Assembly: GCA_949127685.1 (NCBI GenBank)
Contig: CASBPW010000100.1
Coordinates: 1 to 51,958 of the forward strand
DNA from: Candidatus Sivonenia alaskensis PMM_0068
Lineage (GTDB): Bacteria > Cyanobacteriota > Cyanobacteriia > Gloeobacterales > PMM-0068
Length of the DNA stretch: 51,958 nucleotides
Direction of reading: 5' to 3'
Under the pieces are notes generated by a model. It worked only from the letters and a program-made list of their open reading frames with translations. It was not told the DNA's origin and did no database searches. This document shows, piece by piece, positions 26,206-34,900 of this stretch (position 1 is the stretch's first letter; each line of letters starts with the position of its first letter). A program made the position numbers and the translations under genes.

Positions 26206-26273
26206 CCTCTTGGTTCCTACCTATAGCGTTAGAAGTTCAAGGTTATACTATTTGGGATCCTCCTTCATTTGCC

Positions 26274-26732
26274 ATGCCTCTAAACATTGGCGATCCTGCC
26301 CCCTCTTTTAAAGCTTTAAGTACTGCGGGAGAAGAAATTTCTCTAGAAAATTTACAGGGGATAAAAGTACTCCTTTACTTTTATCCTAAAGACGATACCC
26401 CTGGTTGTACCAAAGAAGCCTGTGGATTTAGAGACCAATGGTCCCGCTATCAGGAGCAGGGAATTATGGTCCTAGGGGTGAGTAAAGACTCTGTGGCCGC
26501 TCACCAAAAATTCACCCAAAAATATACGCTCCCTTTTCCTCTATTGTCAGACCCTGATGCCGTCATCGCCAGTTCATACGGAGTTTGGGGAGAAAAAAAG
26601 TTTATGGGAAAGACGTACATGGGGGTCAACCGCTCTACCTTTTTGATTGATGAAAACGGTAAGATTGCCCATATCTGGTCTAAAGTCAAAACGGATACGC
26701 ACGCGGAAGATGTTCTGAGCATCCTTACATGA
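26274..26732 (+). CDS. Peroxiredoxin Q/BCP-type thiol peroxidase
   Basis: 152 residues from the ATG at 26274; the frame is open to 26202, overlapping the SpoIID stop, but those 24 residues are not family-like. Peroxidatic Cys45 and resolving Cys50 (DDTPGCTKEACGFRD) are in the five-residue spacing of PrxQ/BCP, followed by VLGVSKDSVAAHQKF and YMGVNRSTFLID. It reduces hydroperoxides with thioredoxin. No export signal is seen in the short form. If the upstream ATG were used, the N-terminus MTSWFLPIALEVQGY would still not be a good signal peptide. Confidence 0.92.
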   Translation: MPLNIGDPAPSFKALSTAGEEISLENLQGIKVLLYFYPKDDTPGCTKEACGFRDQWSRYQEQGIMVLGVSKDSVAAHQKFTQKYTLPFPLLSDPDAVIASSYGVWGEKKFMGKTYMGVNRSTFLIDENGKIAHIWSKVKTDTHAEDVLSILT

Positions 26733-27490
26733 AAGATTTCCAAGAAATTCCTGTAGCTCGTCGTGAAGCCTCTGCCGGGCAAACCCCACGGCGGACGGCC
26801 GCAAAAAAAGGCACGTCTCCTTTGGTTTGGATTGGACTAGGCGTAGGAATCGCAGGGATTGCTTTAGGTTTTTTTCTGACCAGTGCTCCTTCAACTCCTC
26901 CTACTGCTTCAGCTCCAAGTAATGTCACAGCCCCCGATCCTACAGTGACTCCCACAGCTGCTCCGAGCACCTCTGAACCGGATACCCTCTTGGGCCATCA
27001 TCGCTATGCAGACGCTCCTTTATCAAGCTTGACTGTCGTTTCCAGGACCAAGGGAAAGGTCGTCATGCTGCGCGTTGTAGCAGCAGAGAAGTTTTTTGAG
27101 ATGCAACGAGCCGCAGCCAGAGATGGCATAGACTTAGTTGCTGTTTCTGGCTTTCGGGATAAAGCCTATCAACAAGGCCTTTTTGACCGTAATTTAGGCA
27201 AAATGGGCCAAGCTATGGAAGTAACCAAGGTCAGTGCCCCCCCAGGCTATAGCGAACACCATACGGGTTATGCCTTGGATGTCGGAGACGGCGGGCAGCC
27301 AGAAACCCATGTAGAAACTACATTTGAGCAAACGAGAGCTTTTGAATGGCTGCAAAGCAATGCAGGACGCTTTGGCTTTGAAATGTCCTTTCCCAAAGAC
27401 AACAAGCAGGGGGTTAGCTATGAACCTTGGCACTGGAGATTTATAGGAGATCCAGAGAGTTTAGAGACCTTCTATCGCAACAGCCCCTAA
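26729..27490 (+). CDS. M15B (VanY-type) D-alanyl-D-alanine carboxypeptidase, membrane-anchored
   Basis: 253 residues. A basic cytoplasmic N-terminus, one helix (VWIGLGVGIAGIALGFFL, about 33-50) and a Pro/Thr/Ser linker lead to an M15 peptidase domain from about 90. Zinc and catalytic residues: VSGFRDKAYQQGLF, SEHHTGYALDVGD (H178, D184) and EPWHWRF (E232, H235). It trims the terminal D-Ala of peptidoglycan stem peptides on the outer side of the inner membrane. The ATG overlaps the peroxiredoxin stop by 4 bp, the last gene of this tightly packed run. Confidence 0.92.
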   Translation: MKDFQEIPVARREASAGQTPRRTAAKKGTSPLVWIGLGVGIAGIALGFFLTSAPSTPPTASAPSNVTAPDPTVTPTAAPSTSEPDTLLGHHRYADAPLSSLTVVSRTKGKVVMLRVVAAEKFFEMQRAAARDGIDLVAVSGFRDKAYQQGLFDRNLGKMGQAMEVTKVSAPPGYSEHHTGYALDVGDGGQPETHVETTFEQTRAFEWLQSNAGRFGFEMSFPKDNKQGVSYEPWHWRFIGDPESLETFYRNSP

Positions 27491-28750
27491 TGGACGCACA
27501 CTAAGAAGCCCACTCCAGAAAAAATTCATAAACATAGATCCATTTGCGAGAGAACTACTTCCGCCCTTTGTTTCTAGGGAAGCGGGCTGCTTTGTGTTAG
27601 ACAACTTGAGTCCTAGTCTTTTGTCGTCTATTATACAATCCGTCATAGCATTAATTATAGAGAACGAGGAGACAACAGTACGCTGCCTAAATTTCTAGGG
27701 AATTCTGTACAAAAGTTTCTGTAAAGACTTTGTTTGTACATAAAGCCCAAGCGAACTAAAACCTTTAAATTTCAATTAACTTATTATCAAGAGAAAAAGT
27801 GAATTTGTCCAAGGGATGGATCTTCTGAAACTATGTATACCGTCGCCAAGATTCTTAGGACAGGTGGGATCAAGAGCCTATCGGGTTGGACATCATCAAA
27901 ATATTCTAGCCTAGGTAGCGACAGATATATATATTATTAGAGAAGAATATAGAACTTGCTTAACTAACATTTTAAATAAGATAAAAGTGAATTAATATTC
28001 CTTAATAATCACTTGTTTATTGTTATAAATCCTATCTATATATTTCCGAATAAATGATTAGCTCGATCTTATGATCATCTAAAAATTTCATTTAGACTGT
28101 ACTTGCTGAGTGCAAAAATATTCCCATCCAAGACCACTCTTAATCCTATGGCTGCAGAATACTTGCGTTGACATAATGTGCCAAACCTTAAGCTCAATTC
28201 CTGTGTGGCTGGGTGTTCCTTTCCAGAAATAAATAAAGCAAGAGCCGTATACCCACTCAAAAGGATTCAAATTTTTACCAAATAATGTTAATATTCCCAA
28301 AAATGAGGGAACAGTATATGTATCCTCACCAAGTAGAAACTAGCTAGCAGCATAAAGCTTCTCTCCTTCTTTCGAATACCAGGGATTGGTATAAAGTTCA
28401 GGAGACTTGACAGGTGAGATCAGTTTTTTCATCCTGATTCAATCTACAAATCTACGGGAACCGAGAATAGCATCCATGTCCTACCCTATTCGAAGCATCA
28501 TCAACCATTGTCAAGATGATGAACTGAGCATGGCAGAGAAATCTAAAGTCTTTTACAAAGATTTATACTTTGGGCTAGGTTTAGTCATAATATATGGGGC
28601 GTTATCCTCTGTTAACGAGTGGTTGCTATCAAGCTTCTCGTTTACACAGGGATCCAACCTGCTCCCGCTGTCTACTAGACGGCATTGTTCCTCACACTCA
28701 AACTCTCAACTGCTTACACCTTATCTAGACGTCGATGGGCTAACAGACAT
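27491..28750. other. AT-rich gene-poor stretch of about 1.25 kb
   Basis: Base composition falls well below the flanking genes and no recognised gene lies here. There is a bulged hairpin, TGTACAAA (27706-27713) with TTTGTACA (27733-27740), and several A/T runs between 27900 and 28050. Two short frames, 28075-28260 on the minus strand and 28476-28754 on the plus strand, are listed separately with low confidence. It may be a decayed island or a region carrying regulatory RNA. Confidence 0.6.
28075..28260 (-). CDS. Doubtful short ORF or gene remnant
   Basis: 61 codons from a TTG. The amino-acid mix (ALALFISGKEHPATQELSLR, then an RVVLDGNIFALSKYSLNEIF tail) is more protein-like than the surrounding AT-rich DNA would give by chance, but I recognise no family and see no ribosome binding site. 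It may be the tail of a decayed gene. Confidence 0.2.
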   Translation of the reverse strand: MSGYTALALFISGKEHPATQELSLRFGTLCQRKYSAAIGLRVVLDGNIFALSKYSLNEIFR

Positions 28751-28754
28751 ATGA
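28476..28754 (+). CDS. Doubtful ORF with one hydrophobic segment
   Basis: 92 codons from the ATG at 28476 (the frame is open to a TTG at 28407). It starts MSYPIRSIINHCQDDELSMA, has one hydrophobic helix (YFGLGLVIIYGALSSVNEWL) and then a Ser/Leu-rich tail that runs 4 bp into the next gene. The first 50 residues look plausible as a small membrane protein; the tail looks non-coding, so a frameshifted or decayed gene is possible. Confidence 0.3.
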   Translation: MSYPIRSIINHCQDDELSMAEKSKVFYKDLYFGLGLVIIYGALSSVNEWLLSSFSFTQGSNLLPLSTRRHCSSHSNSQLLTPYLDVDGLTDI

Positions 28755-29401
28755 AACACCTTCTTCTCATAGATGATGACACTCGCTTTCTACTCCTGAT
28801 GGGAGACTTTCTGGAAGAGCGGGGTTATCAATTAAGTCGAGCGGCCAATGGGAAGCAAGGTATTGAAGTCCTAGGTCGACTGGCGAGGGAGTCCCGCCCC
28901 CCAGACTTGATCGTTTGCGACGTTATGATGCCCCAAATGGATGGGTATGAATTTGTGCGTACCCTGCGGGCGCTGCCTGGTCGCGAAGCCCTTCCTGTTA
29001 TCTTCCTCTCCGCAAAAGGAGAAGTCCCTGACCGGATTCGAGGACTCAAGGAAGGAGGAGATGCCTATCTCGTAAAACCATTTGAACCCGATGAATTGGT
29101 AGCCTTGACCGAAGCTTTACTGCGCCGTTCAGAGCACGTGAAAACCTCAGGCAGTGGCCTAGACGGATGGCGAAATTTAGGCGAACCTGCCATCGCTATT
29201 CAATTTGATGTAGACCTTACCGCAACGGAAGGTAAAGTACTGCGCTATGTGGCTCGTGGCCTTTCCAACAAAGAGATCGCAAAAGAAATGGGCGTCTCTC
29301 AACGGACCGTAGAAAGCCATGTCAGTAATATGCTCCAAAAAACCACGCTTACTAATCGGACTGAGTTAACCCGTTGGGCTATTGAGAGTGGCCATATCTA
29401 A
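28751..29401 (+). CDS. Ycf29-like response regulator (REC + LuxR-type HTH)
   Basis: 216 residues from the ATG at 28751. The receiver domain has the acidic pair DDD near the start, the phospho-acceptor aspartate in LIVCDVMMPQMDGYEF, FLSAKG and KPFEPDEL. The C-terminal helix-turn-helix (LTATEGKVLRYVARGLSNKEIAKEMGVSQRTVESHVSNML) is of LuxR/NarL type. The NRTELTRWAIES ending is characteristic of Ycf29-type regulators of cyanobacteria and red-algal plastids, whose targets are not well defined. No partner kinase is in the window. It overlaps the next gene by 23 bp, convergently. Confidence 0.85.
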   Translation: MKHLLLIDDDTRFLLLMGDFLEERGYQLSRAANGKQGIEVLGRLARESRPPDLIVCDVMMPQMDGYEFVRTLRALPGREALPVIFLSAKGEVPDRIRGLKEGGDAYLVKPFEPDELVALTEALLRRSEHVKTSGSGLDGWRNLGEPAIAIQFDVDLTATEGKVLRYVARGLSNKEIAKEMGVSQRTVESHVSNMLQKTTLTNRTELTRWAIESGHI

Positions 29402-29888
29402 AAGTTTGTTGCTCCTCAGAGCCTGAAGCGAATAGCTTCACGGCAAAAACAGCAGGGATAGACCGACTTGACTGCTTTAGCAGGTCTAATCGCTCAGGAG
29501 TGGGCTCCGTATAAAGTTTTATACTCCTACCATCAGGACTAACAAGGAGAAACGCACCAATACCCAGTAGCCCAAGAATCAATAGACTGAGTAAAGTAGT
29601 GAATAATCCCAGAGGATAAGGTCGCTTAGGAAGTGGTCCAGCAGGCTCGGCAGGAGTAGACTGTTGCGCAAAAGAATCTGGTGTAGGCCGAAGAGGAGGA
29701 GAAGTTGGAGGAATGGGCATGGGTTGTGGCTTGATCTCTGGAAGTTCAGGCTCCTGTCTTTCGCCTTTTTGTCCTGACTGTTTAGCGCGCCTAGTTTTTC
29801 TCCTCGCATCCGAATTTGGATTTGGCTTGGGCGTATTCCCTTGGGCGGGAGGAAGGGATGGTGGGAGATTATCGTTGCCGGAATTCAC
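29379..29888 (-). CDS. Proline-rich single-pass membrane protein of unknown function
   Basis: 169 residues. The N-terminal 90 are Pro/Lys/Arg-rich and disordered (PPSLPPAQGNTPKPNPN, RRKTRRAKQ). One helix lies at about 93-114 (LGLFTTLLSLLILGLLGIGAFLL), then a 55-residue domain VSPDGRSIKLYTEPTPERLD and onward that would lie outside the membrane. No family is recognised. It is probably the last gene of a minus-strand run with 30010-30249 and 30253-30567, though 121 bp separate it from them. An alternative is an anchor for an envelope complex, judging only from topology. Confidence 0.65.
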   Translation of the reverse strand: MNSGNDNLPPSLPPAQGNTPKPNPNSDARRKTRRAKQSGQKGERQEPELPEIKPQPMPIPPTSPPLRPTPDSFAQQSTPAEPAGPLPKRPYPLGLFTTLLSLLILGLLGIGAFLLVSPDGRSIKLYTEPTPERLDLLKQSSRSIPAVFAVKLFASGSEEQQTFRYGHSQ

Positions 29889-30009
29889 GCCCAGCGCTCC
29901 GTAGGATTACTTTTAAAATTCATATTGAGAATATGATTGTAGGCCAAATAAAGATACCTCATTTGAAACAACGCTGTGCGTGGAGGATATGCAGAATGCA
30001 GTCTTCATA

Positions 30010-30249
30010 TCAAGTACGCCCCTGAGAACCCAAAATCTGCTTGAGTTTACTCGAAACAAAACTTACTAACACGCCAAGAAAAAAAATTCCAAGTAGCGGA
30101 TTAATGACTGGCGTCCATAAAGACCGCCACATCGAAAGGCCCAAATTTAGGCCAAGGGTATTGCCAATAACTGCCACCACAAACCATAGAAAAAAGAAGC
30201 CAATAGCAGCCATGACCCAAAGCAGAAAATTGTCCCAATATTGCTTCAT
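30010..30249 (-). CDS. Small two-helix membrane protein
   Basis: 79 residues: helix 1 FLLWVMAAIGFFFLWFVVAVIG, a short loop, helix 2 INPLLGIFFLGVLVSFVSS and a basic C-terminus. It starts at ATG 30249, 3 bp after the TIGR02450 gene stop, so the two are almost certainly co-transcribed. No recognised function. Confidence 0.7.
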   Translation of the reverse strand: MKQYWDNFLLWVMAAIGFFFLWFVVAVIGNTLGLNLGLSMWRSLWTPVINPLLGIFFLGVLVSFVSSKLKQILGSQGRT

Positions 30250-30252
30250 AGT

Positions 30253-30567
30253 TTAAACTTCGATGACGCTCTGGATTGTACTATGCCCATCAAGAGCCTC
30301 AACTTGTTCTCCCTCTATTATTCGGCAAGGCTCGACCTGGACAATTTCTTTCCAGCCTGGTTCCCACTGACTCCGGTCTTTAAGCACTCTAGCGTTCACC
30401 CAAAACTGAACTTTTTCATCGACAACGGAGCGCATCAGCGCGAATGTAAAGGGTTTGCGGTCTGCCCTCCCGTGCACCTGATAGTGCCGCCATCCTTGAA
30501 TAGACTTTGCCGCTGTCCATTTAGAGCCAACAAGATGGGGGAAAAAGAGTTGTTGCTTGCCTTTCAT
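30253..30567 (-). CDS. TIGR02450-family Trp-rich protein
   Basis: 104 residues. The core LVGSKWTAAKSIQGWRHYQVHGR, then FWVNARVLKDRSQWEPGWKEI, matches the small tryptophan-rich TIGR02450 family seen mainly in cyanobacteria and some marine bacteria. Function unknown; no export signal. The C-terminal 20 residues (IIEGEQVEALDGHSTIQSVI) extend beyond the family core. Confidence 0.8.
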   Translation of the reverse strand: MKGKQQLFFPHLVGSKWTAAKSIQGWRHYQVHGRADRKPFTFALMRSVVDEKVQFWVNARVLKDRSQWEPGWKEIVQVEPCRIIEGEQVEALDGHSTIQSVIEV

Positions 30568-30665
30568 GGTCCCTAGTACATTTTGTATTCAAGATCCTAA
30601 CTCCAACCACTCGACCCTGGTCAGAAAAAGATTAGGATACAGGTTGATTTAGCTAAGATGCTTTC

Positions 30666-30917
30666 ATGAAATTCCGTGCCACGGTCCAGATTACCCTCCG
30701 CCCCTCCGTTCTAGATCCTCAAGGGGTAGCAGTGCGCGCTGGACTCCAGCAAATGGGATATGCCCAAGTTGAGGAAGTCCGGGTGGGCAAGTATGTTCAA
30801 CTAGAGCTGGAAGCTGAGACTGAAGAGCAAGCACGCCAACAGGTGGACCGTATTAGCGACCAGCTTTTAGCCAATCCGGTAATCGAGAATTACCACTTTG
30901 ATTTGGTTGCCGTTTAA
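30666..30917 (+). CDS. purS: PurS, FGAM synthetase small subunit
   Basis: 83 residues. PurS forms the complex with PurQ and PurL that makes formylglycinamidine ribonucleotide in purine synthesis. Matches: ITLRPSVLDPQGVAVRAGLQQMGY, VRVGKYVQLEL and LLANPVIENYHFDL. In many cyanobacteria purS is followed by purQ; here it stands alone and overlaps the end of murJ by 4 bp in convergent orientation. Confidence 0.95.
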   Translation: MKFRATVQITLRPSVLDPQGVAVRAGLQQMGYAQVEEVRVGKYVQLELEAETEEQARQQVDRISDQLLANPVIENYHFDLVAV

Positions 30918-32482
30918 GTGGATTTTTTGAATCGGCGTAGGATTTGATTTCTAAATAGGGTGATTTCCGGGAAATCTAAACGCCACAACCAGAGCGCTTG
31001 GCTGGCGAGCCCGATGCTTAGGGCAATCAGTAGCTTTGTGAGTACGACAAAAAAGTTTTCTCCAGGCCAGAAGTGCTGTAGTCCTGCATAAACACCCCAG
31101 GTCAAAGCTCCCGTGAACAAAGCTCCGATAAATAGAATGGCTAAAGGCCCAAACAGGCCAGAGCGCCATCCCAACGGCCCAACCTTCTTTCTAAATAACC
31201 AGGCCAATCCTACGAACGTGATCGTGGTCACACCCGCCGTCGCTAAAGGAATTCCAGGCGCACCGATCCATTTAACCAATAGAAAATCCAAAGCAAAATT
31301 TAAAGCAATACCCAGAAAGCTCATGATTAGAGGCGTTTTTCCATCTCCCAGAACATAGAAGAGCCGGATCATCAGATCTCGACCCAAAAAACTGAACATT
31401 CCCACTGTACCGGCGATGAATAGCCCAGAAACCAATTGCGTAGCTTTTGAGTCGAAGGCCCCACGCTGATAGATAATTTGGACAATCGGCTCACTCAAGG
31501 CTATACAAAAAGCCATCAGCGGCAAGACTGCTATCGCTAAGGTGATCAGCCCCTGACGGATCTTAGAAAGCAGCTCAGAGCGGTCTTCTTCTCCACTGAG
31601 GCGACTATAGAGGGGCAACAGAGGAATCAAAAAAGCATTCGACAAAATGCCTTGAGGCGTTTGTACCAACAAATTAGCCGTGGGTAGGCCCCCAATCACC
31701 CCTGCTCCCAAAAATGAGGCAAAGAACTGGTCTGTATAGGTATTCAAATTAGCCAAGGTGGAACTCAAGGTGGCAGGAGCCATTAGCTTCATCACCTGTC
31801 TAACTTGAGGGAGATGCCAGTCGAAACGAGGACGTAAAGAACCTAACCCCAATTTCCATTGCAAAGGGACCTGGGCAAACCATTGCAGGAGTGCTCCAGC
31901 CAGCGTTCCCCAAGCCAGAACTTGTGCGCCATAGTCCTTGGCAAAAAACAAAATGGCAACGATTACAGCGCCACTAGAAAGAATAGGACTTAAAGACGGG
32001 AGGACAAAGCTATTGGCTGTGGTGAGTACCCCAAATCCAAGTCCGACTTGCCCCGCGATAAAAGCCAGTGGGGCCATGATCCGCATATCGTGTACGGCGA
32101 TAGCTTGAACCTCTGCCGGTGCGCCTTGAGCCACCAAACCGACAATCCAAGGAGCGGCAACCATAATTCCGACGGTAGCCGCACCAAAGGCTAAAGCTAC
32201 CAGCGTGTTCAAGGTTTCGATGACCCGTGGTTTGTCTTCAGAATCTTTGGATAAAACACTGACAATGGCACTATGGAAAGGGCCGTTTACTCCCCCCAGG
32301 ATGATGAGAAAAAAGGCAGGAAGACTATAAGCGAGATTGTAAGCATCAAGCGCTGACGACAGACCGTATTGGGCCGTCATGGCCTGCGCACGCACCAGGC
32401 CCGCCACTTTACTCAGCAACGTGACCACTACGATCAAAGAAGCAGCTTTTAAAAGAGATTTGGGTGCGGAATGGGCAGGCAT
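30914..32482 (-). CDS. murJ: MurJ, lipid II flippase (MviN family)
   Basis: 522 residues with about 14 membrane helices. The N-terminus SLIVVVTLLSKVAGLVRAQAM and the conserved NTYTDQFFASFLGAG, LVQTPQGILSNAF and LPLYSRLS segments identify the MOP-superfamily flippase that moves lipid II across the inner membrane for peptidoglycan synthesis. It lies 66 bp after moeA on the same strand, likely the third gene of a nucleotidyltransferase-moeA-murJ transcript. Confidence 0.94.
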   Translation of the reverse strand: MPAHSAPKSLLKAASLIVVVTLLSKVAGLVRAQAMTAQYGLSSALDAYNLAYSLPAFFLIILGGVNGPFHSAIVSVLSKDSEDKPRVIETLNTLVALAFGAATVGIMVAAPWIVGLVAQGAPAEVQAIAVHDMRIMAPLAFIAGQVGLGFGVLTTANSFVLPSLSPILSSGAVIVAILFFAKDYGAQVLAWGTLAGALLQWFAQVPLQWKLGLGSLRPRFDWHLPQVRQVMKLMAPATLSSTLANLNTYTDQFFASFLGAGVIGGLPTANLLVQTPQGILSNAFLIPLLPLYSRLSGEEDRSELLSKIRQGLITLAIAVLPLMAFCIALSEPIVQIIYQRGAFDSKATQLVSGLFIAGTVGMFSFLGRDLMIRLFYVLGDGKTPLIMSFLGIALNFALDFLLVKWIGAPGIPLATAGVTTITFVGLAWLFRKKVGPLGWRSGLFGPLAILFIGALFTGALTWGVYAGLQHFWPGENFFVVLTKLLIALSIGLASQALWLWRLDFPEITLFRNQILRRFKKST

Positions 32483-32548
32483 AAATTAAGTAGGCATAAG
32501 TTAAGCGGGGGTAGACCTACCCGATACTAACAGGCGTGCGTAGCTGTT

Positions 32549-33766
32549 TTAGCGGACTTGGACCGTGCCGACTTGAAGAACCCGAATATCCACACCGCGC
32601 TCAACTTTTTCAGTGCCCACAGGAACGATCCCAAAACCGTTGATGCCCTGCAAGTTGACTAGATTACCGGAAGCATGGGAAGACCGAGGCGTGAAATATA
32701 GTTGCTCTTCCTGTTGATATAAAACGCCTCGGACATAGGTTTCGCGATCCCCAGTTCCTTCAGCAGGAGCGGTCAGCCGTGCAGGCAGTACAGGGAAATT
32801 TTGTAAACTTTCGGGATAGCCCATGCTTTTACGAATCGCCGGGTAAACGGTCAGCCAAAAGCCTACTAAACAGGAGACAGGATTGCCCGGCAGTCCCCAG
32901 TAAACAACCTGGTTCAGCAAGGCAAAGGTGAGCGGTTTTCCAGGTTTGACCCGGACTTTCTGAAACAAGATCTGGGCACCTAAGTTTTGGAGCGCTGTTT
33001 TCACATGGTCATAATCCCCGACAGAGACCCCGCCAGAACTAAGGATGAAATCTGCATCTAGGGCCTCGGTGATCGCCTGTGTAAGCGATGGGATGTCATC
33101 CTTCACTACTCCCAGCAAACGAGGAACCGCTCCCGCTTCGATGACTTGCGCGGCCAGAGCATACTGATTTGAGTCAATAATTTGACCTGGTTGCAACTCA
33201 TGACCGAGGGAGACCAGCTCATTTCCCGTAGAAAGAATCGCTACGACCGGACGACGATACACAGAGACAAAACTGCGGCCCACACTACTGAGGATGCCAA
33301 TTTCTGGAGCACGGAGCACGGTTCCCGCAGACATTAACAAGTCGCCAGTCCGTAGATGGGCTCCTTTGCTCACCATGTTGGCCCCAGAGTTTACCGATTT
33401 GAGGATGCTCACAGTGCCATCGGGGTTAGCCGTGGTATTTTCCTGAATTACCACCGCATCGGCCCCTTCTGGCATCATCGCCCCAGTAAAAATGCGGCTT
33501 GCTTCCCCCATCCCCAGTGGATGCTGAGGAATAGTTCCGGCAGCAATTTCCTCGACAATAGGCAAGGTTACAGGAATTACTCCCAAATCTTCGGAGCGCA
33601 CAGCATACCCGTCCATCACAGAACTATTCCAGCGAGGAAAATCTAGAGATGAGAAAACAGGTTCTGCCAAAACTCGATATAAGGCAGAAAATAAATCTAC
33701 CCGCTCAATTCCAAGGGGCTTAATCGAGCCTAAAACTAAAGCTTGAGCTTCTTCGATGGGGATCAT
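32549..33766 (-). CDS. moeA: MoeA, molybdopterin molybdenumtransferase
   Basis: 405 residues. Inserts molybdate into adenylated molybdopterin. Matches: LAEPVFSSLDFPRWNSSVMDGYAVRS at the start, FTGAMMPEGADAVVIQEN, LSTGNELV, the signature ILSSGGVSVGDYDHVK, and GLPGNPVSCLVGF. The start is ATG at 33766, 20 bp after the upstream nucleotidyltransferase stop. No other molybdenum-cofactor gene is in the window. Confidence 0.96.
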   Translation of the reverse strand: MIPIEEAQALVLGSIKPLGIERVDLFSALYRVLAEPVFSSLDFPRWNSSVMDGYAVRSEDLGVIPVTLPIVEEIAAGTIPQHPLGMGEASRIFTGAMMPEGADAVVIQENTTANPDGTVSILKSVNSGANMVSKGAHLRTGDLLMSAGTVLRAPEIGILSSVGRSFVSVYRRPVVAILSTGNELVSLGHELQPGQIIDSNQYALAAQVIEAGAVPRLLGVVKDDIPSLTQAITEALDADFILSSGGVSVGDYDHVKTALQNLGAQILFQKVRVKPGKPLTFALLNQVVYWGLPGNPVSCLVGFWLTVYPAIRKSMGYPESLQNFPVLPARLTAPAEGTGDRETYVRGVLYQQEEQLYFTPRSSHASGNLVNLQGINGFGIVPVGTEKVERGVDIRVLQVGTVQVR

Positions 33767-33786
33767 GGTCTGATGCTCCTAGCGAT

Positions 33787-34737
33787 TCAGTAGACCCACG
33801 TCCCAGCAGGATAGACCCCCGGTTGGAGAGCACTATGAATCAACGCCCCTCTACCCACCAGCGTATTGGCAAGAATCATCGCTTTTGAGCCAAGTTGAGA
33901 ATAGGCTCCGATGTAGCAAGGGCCTTGCAGTTTGGCTTCAGGAGCAATTTCCACTCCTTCCCCGACCCAAACCTGGGGAGCAATTTCTTGGGCTTCCAGG
34001 GCGTAGGGCATGACCCCCGAGAGAATATCCAGATGAGCTTGCAGATATTTTTGGGGATTGCCGATATCCATCCAATAGCCTTCATAAGGAAATCCGAAAA
34101 CGGTGCCCTTACTGACCAAAGAAGGGAATAATTGACGCTCCATACTCCAGGGTTGACCAGCGGGGACTTCCTGAAAAACTTCTGGTTCCATGACATAGGT
34201 ACCGGCGTTGATCGTATCGATTCCTAAGAGGGCAGCCTCTTCTGGAGTAGGCTTTTCACGAAAAGCGCGGACAGGCTGTGCTGCGTTTGATGCCTGTTCA
34301 AGCTCTACCAAACCATAGGCTGTAGGGTCTTGAACCCGGTAAAGGGCAATGGTTGTTTTCGCTTGCGCTGAACGGTGAGCGGTGATCAGCGCTTTGAGAT
34401 CTAGATTGGTAAGAATATCGGCATTAAACACAAGCAAGGTCTCACCCGTAAAATATTCTTCCGCTAGTTTGACGGCCCCACAGGTATCCAGGGCTTCTGT
34501 TTCCAAGCTATAGCGGACTTTGACCCCAAACGGGCTTCCGTCTTGGAAGTACCGCTGAATGTGCTCAGCTCCATAGCGGACATTCAAAAGAATGTCGGTA
34601 ATCCCGACATCTCGACACCTTTCGACGAGCACTTGGAGGAAAGGGCGGTCAAAAAGGGGAATCATAGGTTTCGGGGTGGCATAGGTAAGCGGACGTAGAC
34701 GAGTACCCTTTCCACCAGCAACGATTACAGCCTGCAT
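33787..34737 (-). CDS. Sugar-1-phosphate nucleotidyltransferase (NTP_transferase, GlmU/ManC/RmlA-like)
   Basis: 316 residues. The N-terminal signature VAGGKGTRLRPLTYATPKPM binds the nucleotide; LLVFNADILTNLDL holds the metal-binding aspartate. The C-terminal quarter has hexapeptide-like repeats (VEIAPEAKLQGPCYIGAYSQLG). Substrate cannot be told from sequence: glucose-1-P or mannose-1-P activation for envelope polysaccharide are the likely choices. It is the first gene of the minus-strand run and diverges from the LCP gene with a periodic repeat between them. Confidence 0.85.
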   Translation of the reverse strand: MQAVIVAGGKGTRLRPLTYATPKPMIPLFDRPFLQVLVERCRDVGITDILLNVRYGAEHIQRYFQDGSPFGVKVRYSLETEALDTCGAVKLAEEYFTGETLLVFNADILTNLDLKALITAHRSAQAKTTIALYRVQDPTAYGLVELEQASNAAQPVRAFREKPTPEEAALLGIDTINAGTYVMEPEVFQEVPAGQPWSMERQLFPSLVSKGTVFGFPYEGYWMDIGNPQKYLQAHLDILSGVMPYALEAQEIAPQVWVGEGVEIAPEAKLQGPCYIGAYSQLGSKAMILANTLVGRGALIHSALQPGVYPAGTWVY

Positions 34738-34754
34738 TGCTTCACTCCTTTCTT

Positions 34755-34799
34755 GATTAATTTGGCCTTCACTAATTTAGACTTGGCTAATTTCAGCAC
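34755..34799. repeat. Three imperfect 15-bp tandem repeats
   Basis: TAATTT occurs at 34758, 34773 and 34788, exactly 15 bp apart; the first two units (GATTAATTTGGCCTT and CACTAATTTAGACTT) agree at about 10 of 15 positions, the third mainly in its core. They lie in the divergent gap between the nucleotidyltransferase and the LCP gene, followed by a TATAAT at 34821-34826. Confidence 0.6.
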
Positions 34800-34900
34800 A
34801 GAACAATCTATCCACTGCGGTATAATCCCTCTAGAAAGAACCCGTTTCCCTTGGCGCAGCATAACGTTTAACGGCTTATCCCCACACAACTAAATTGCTT

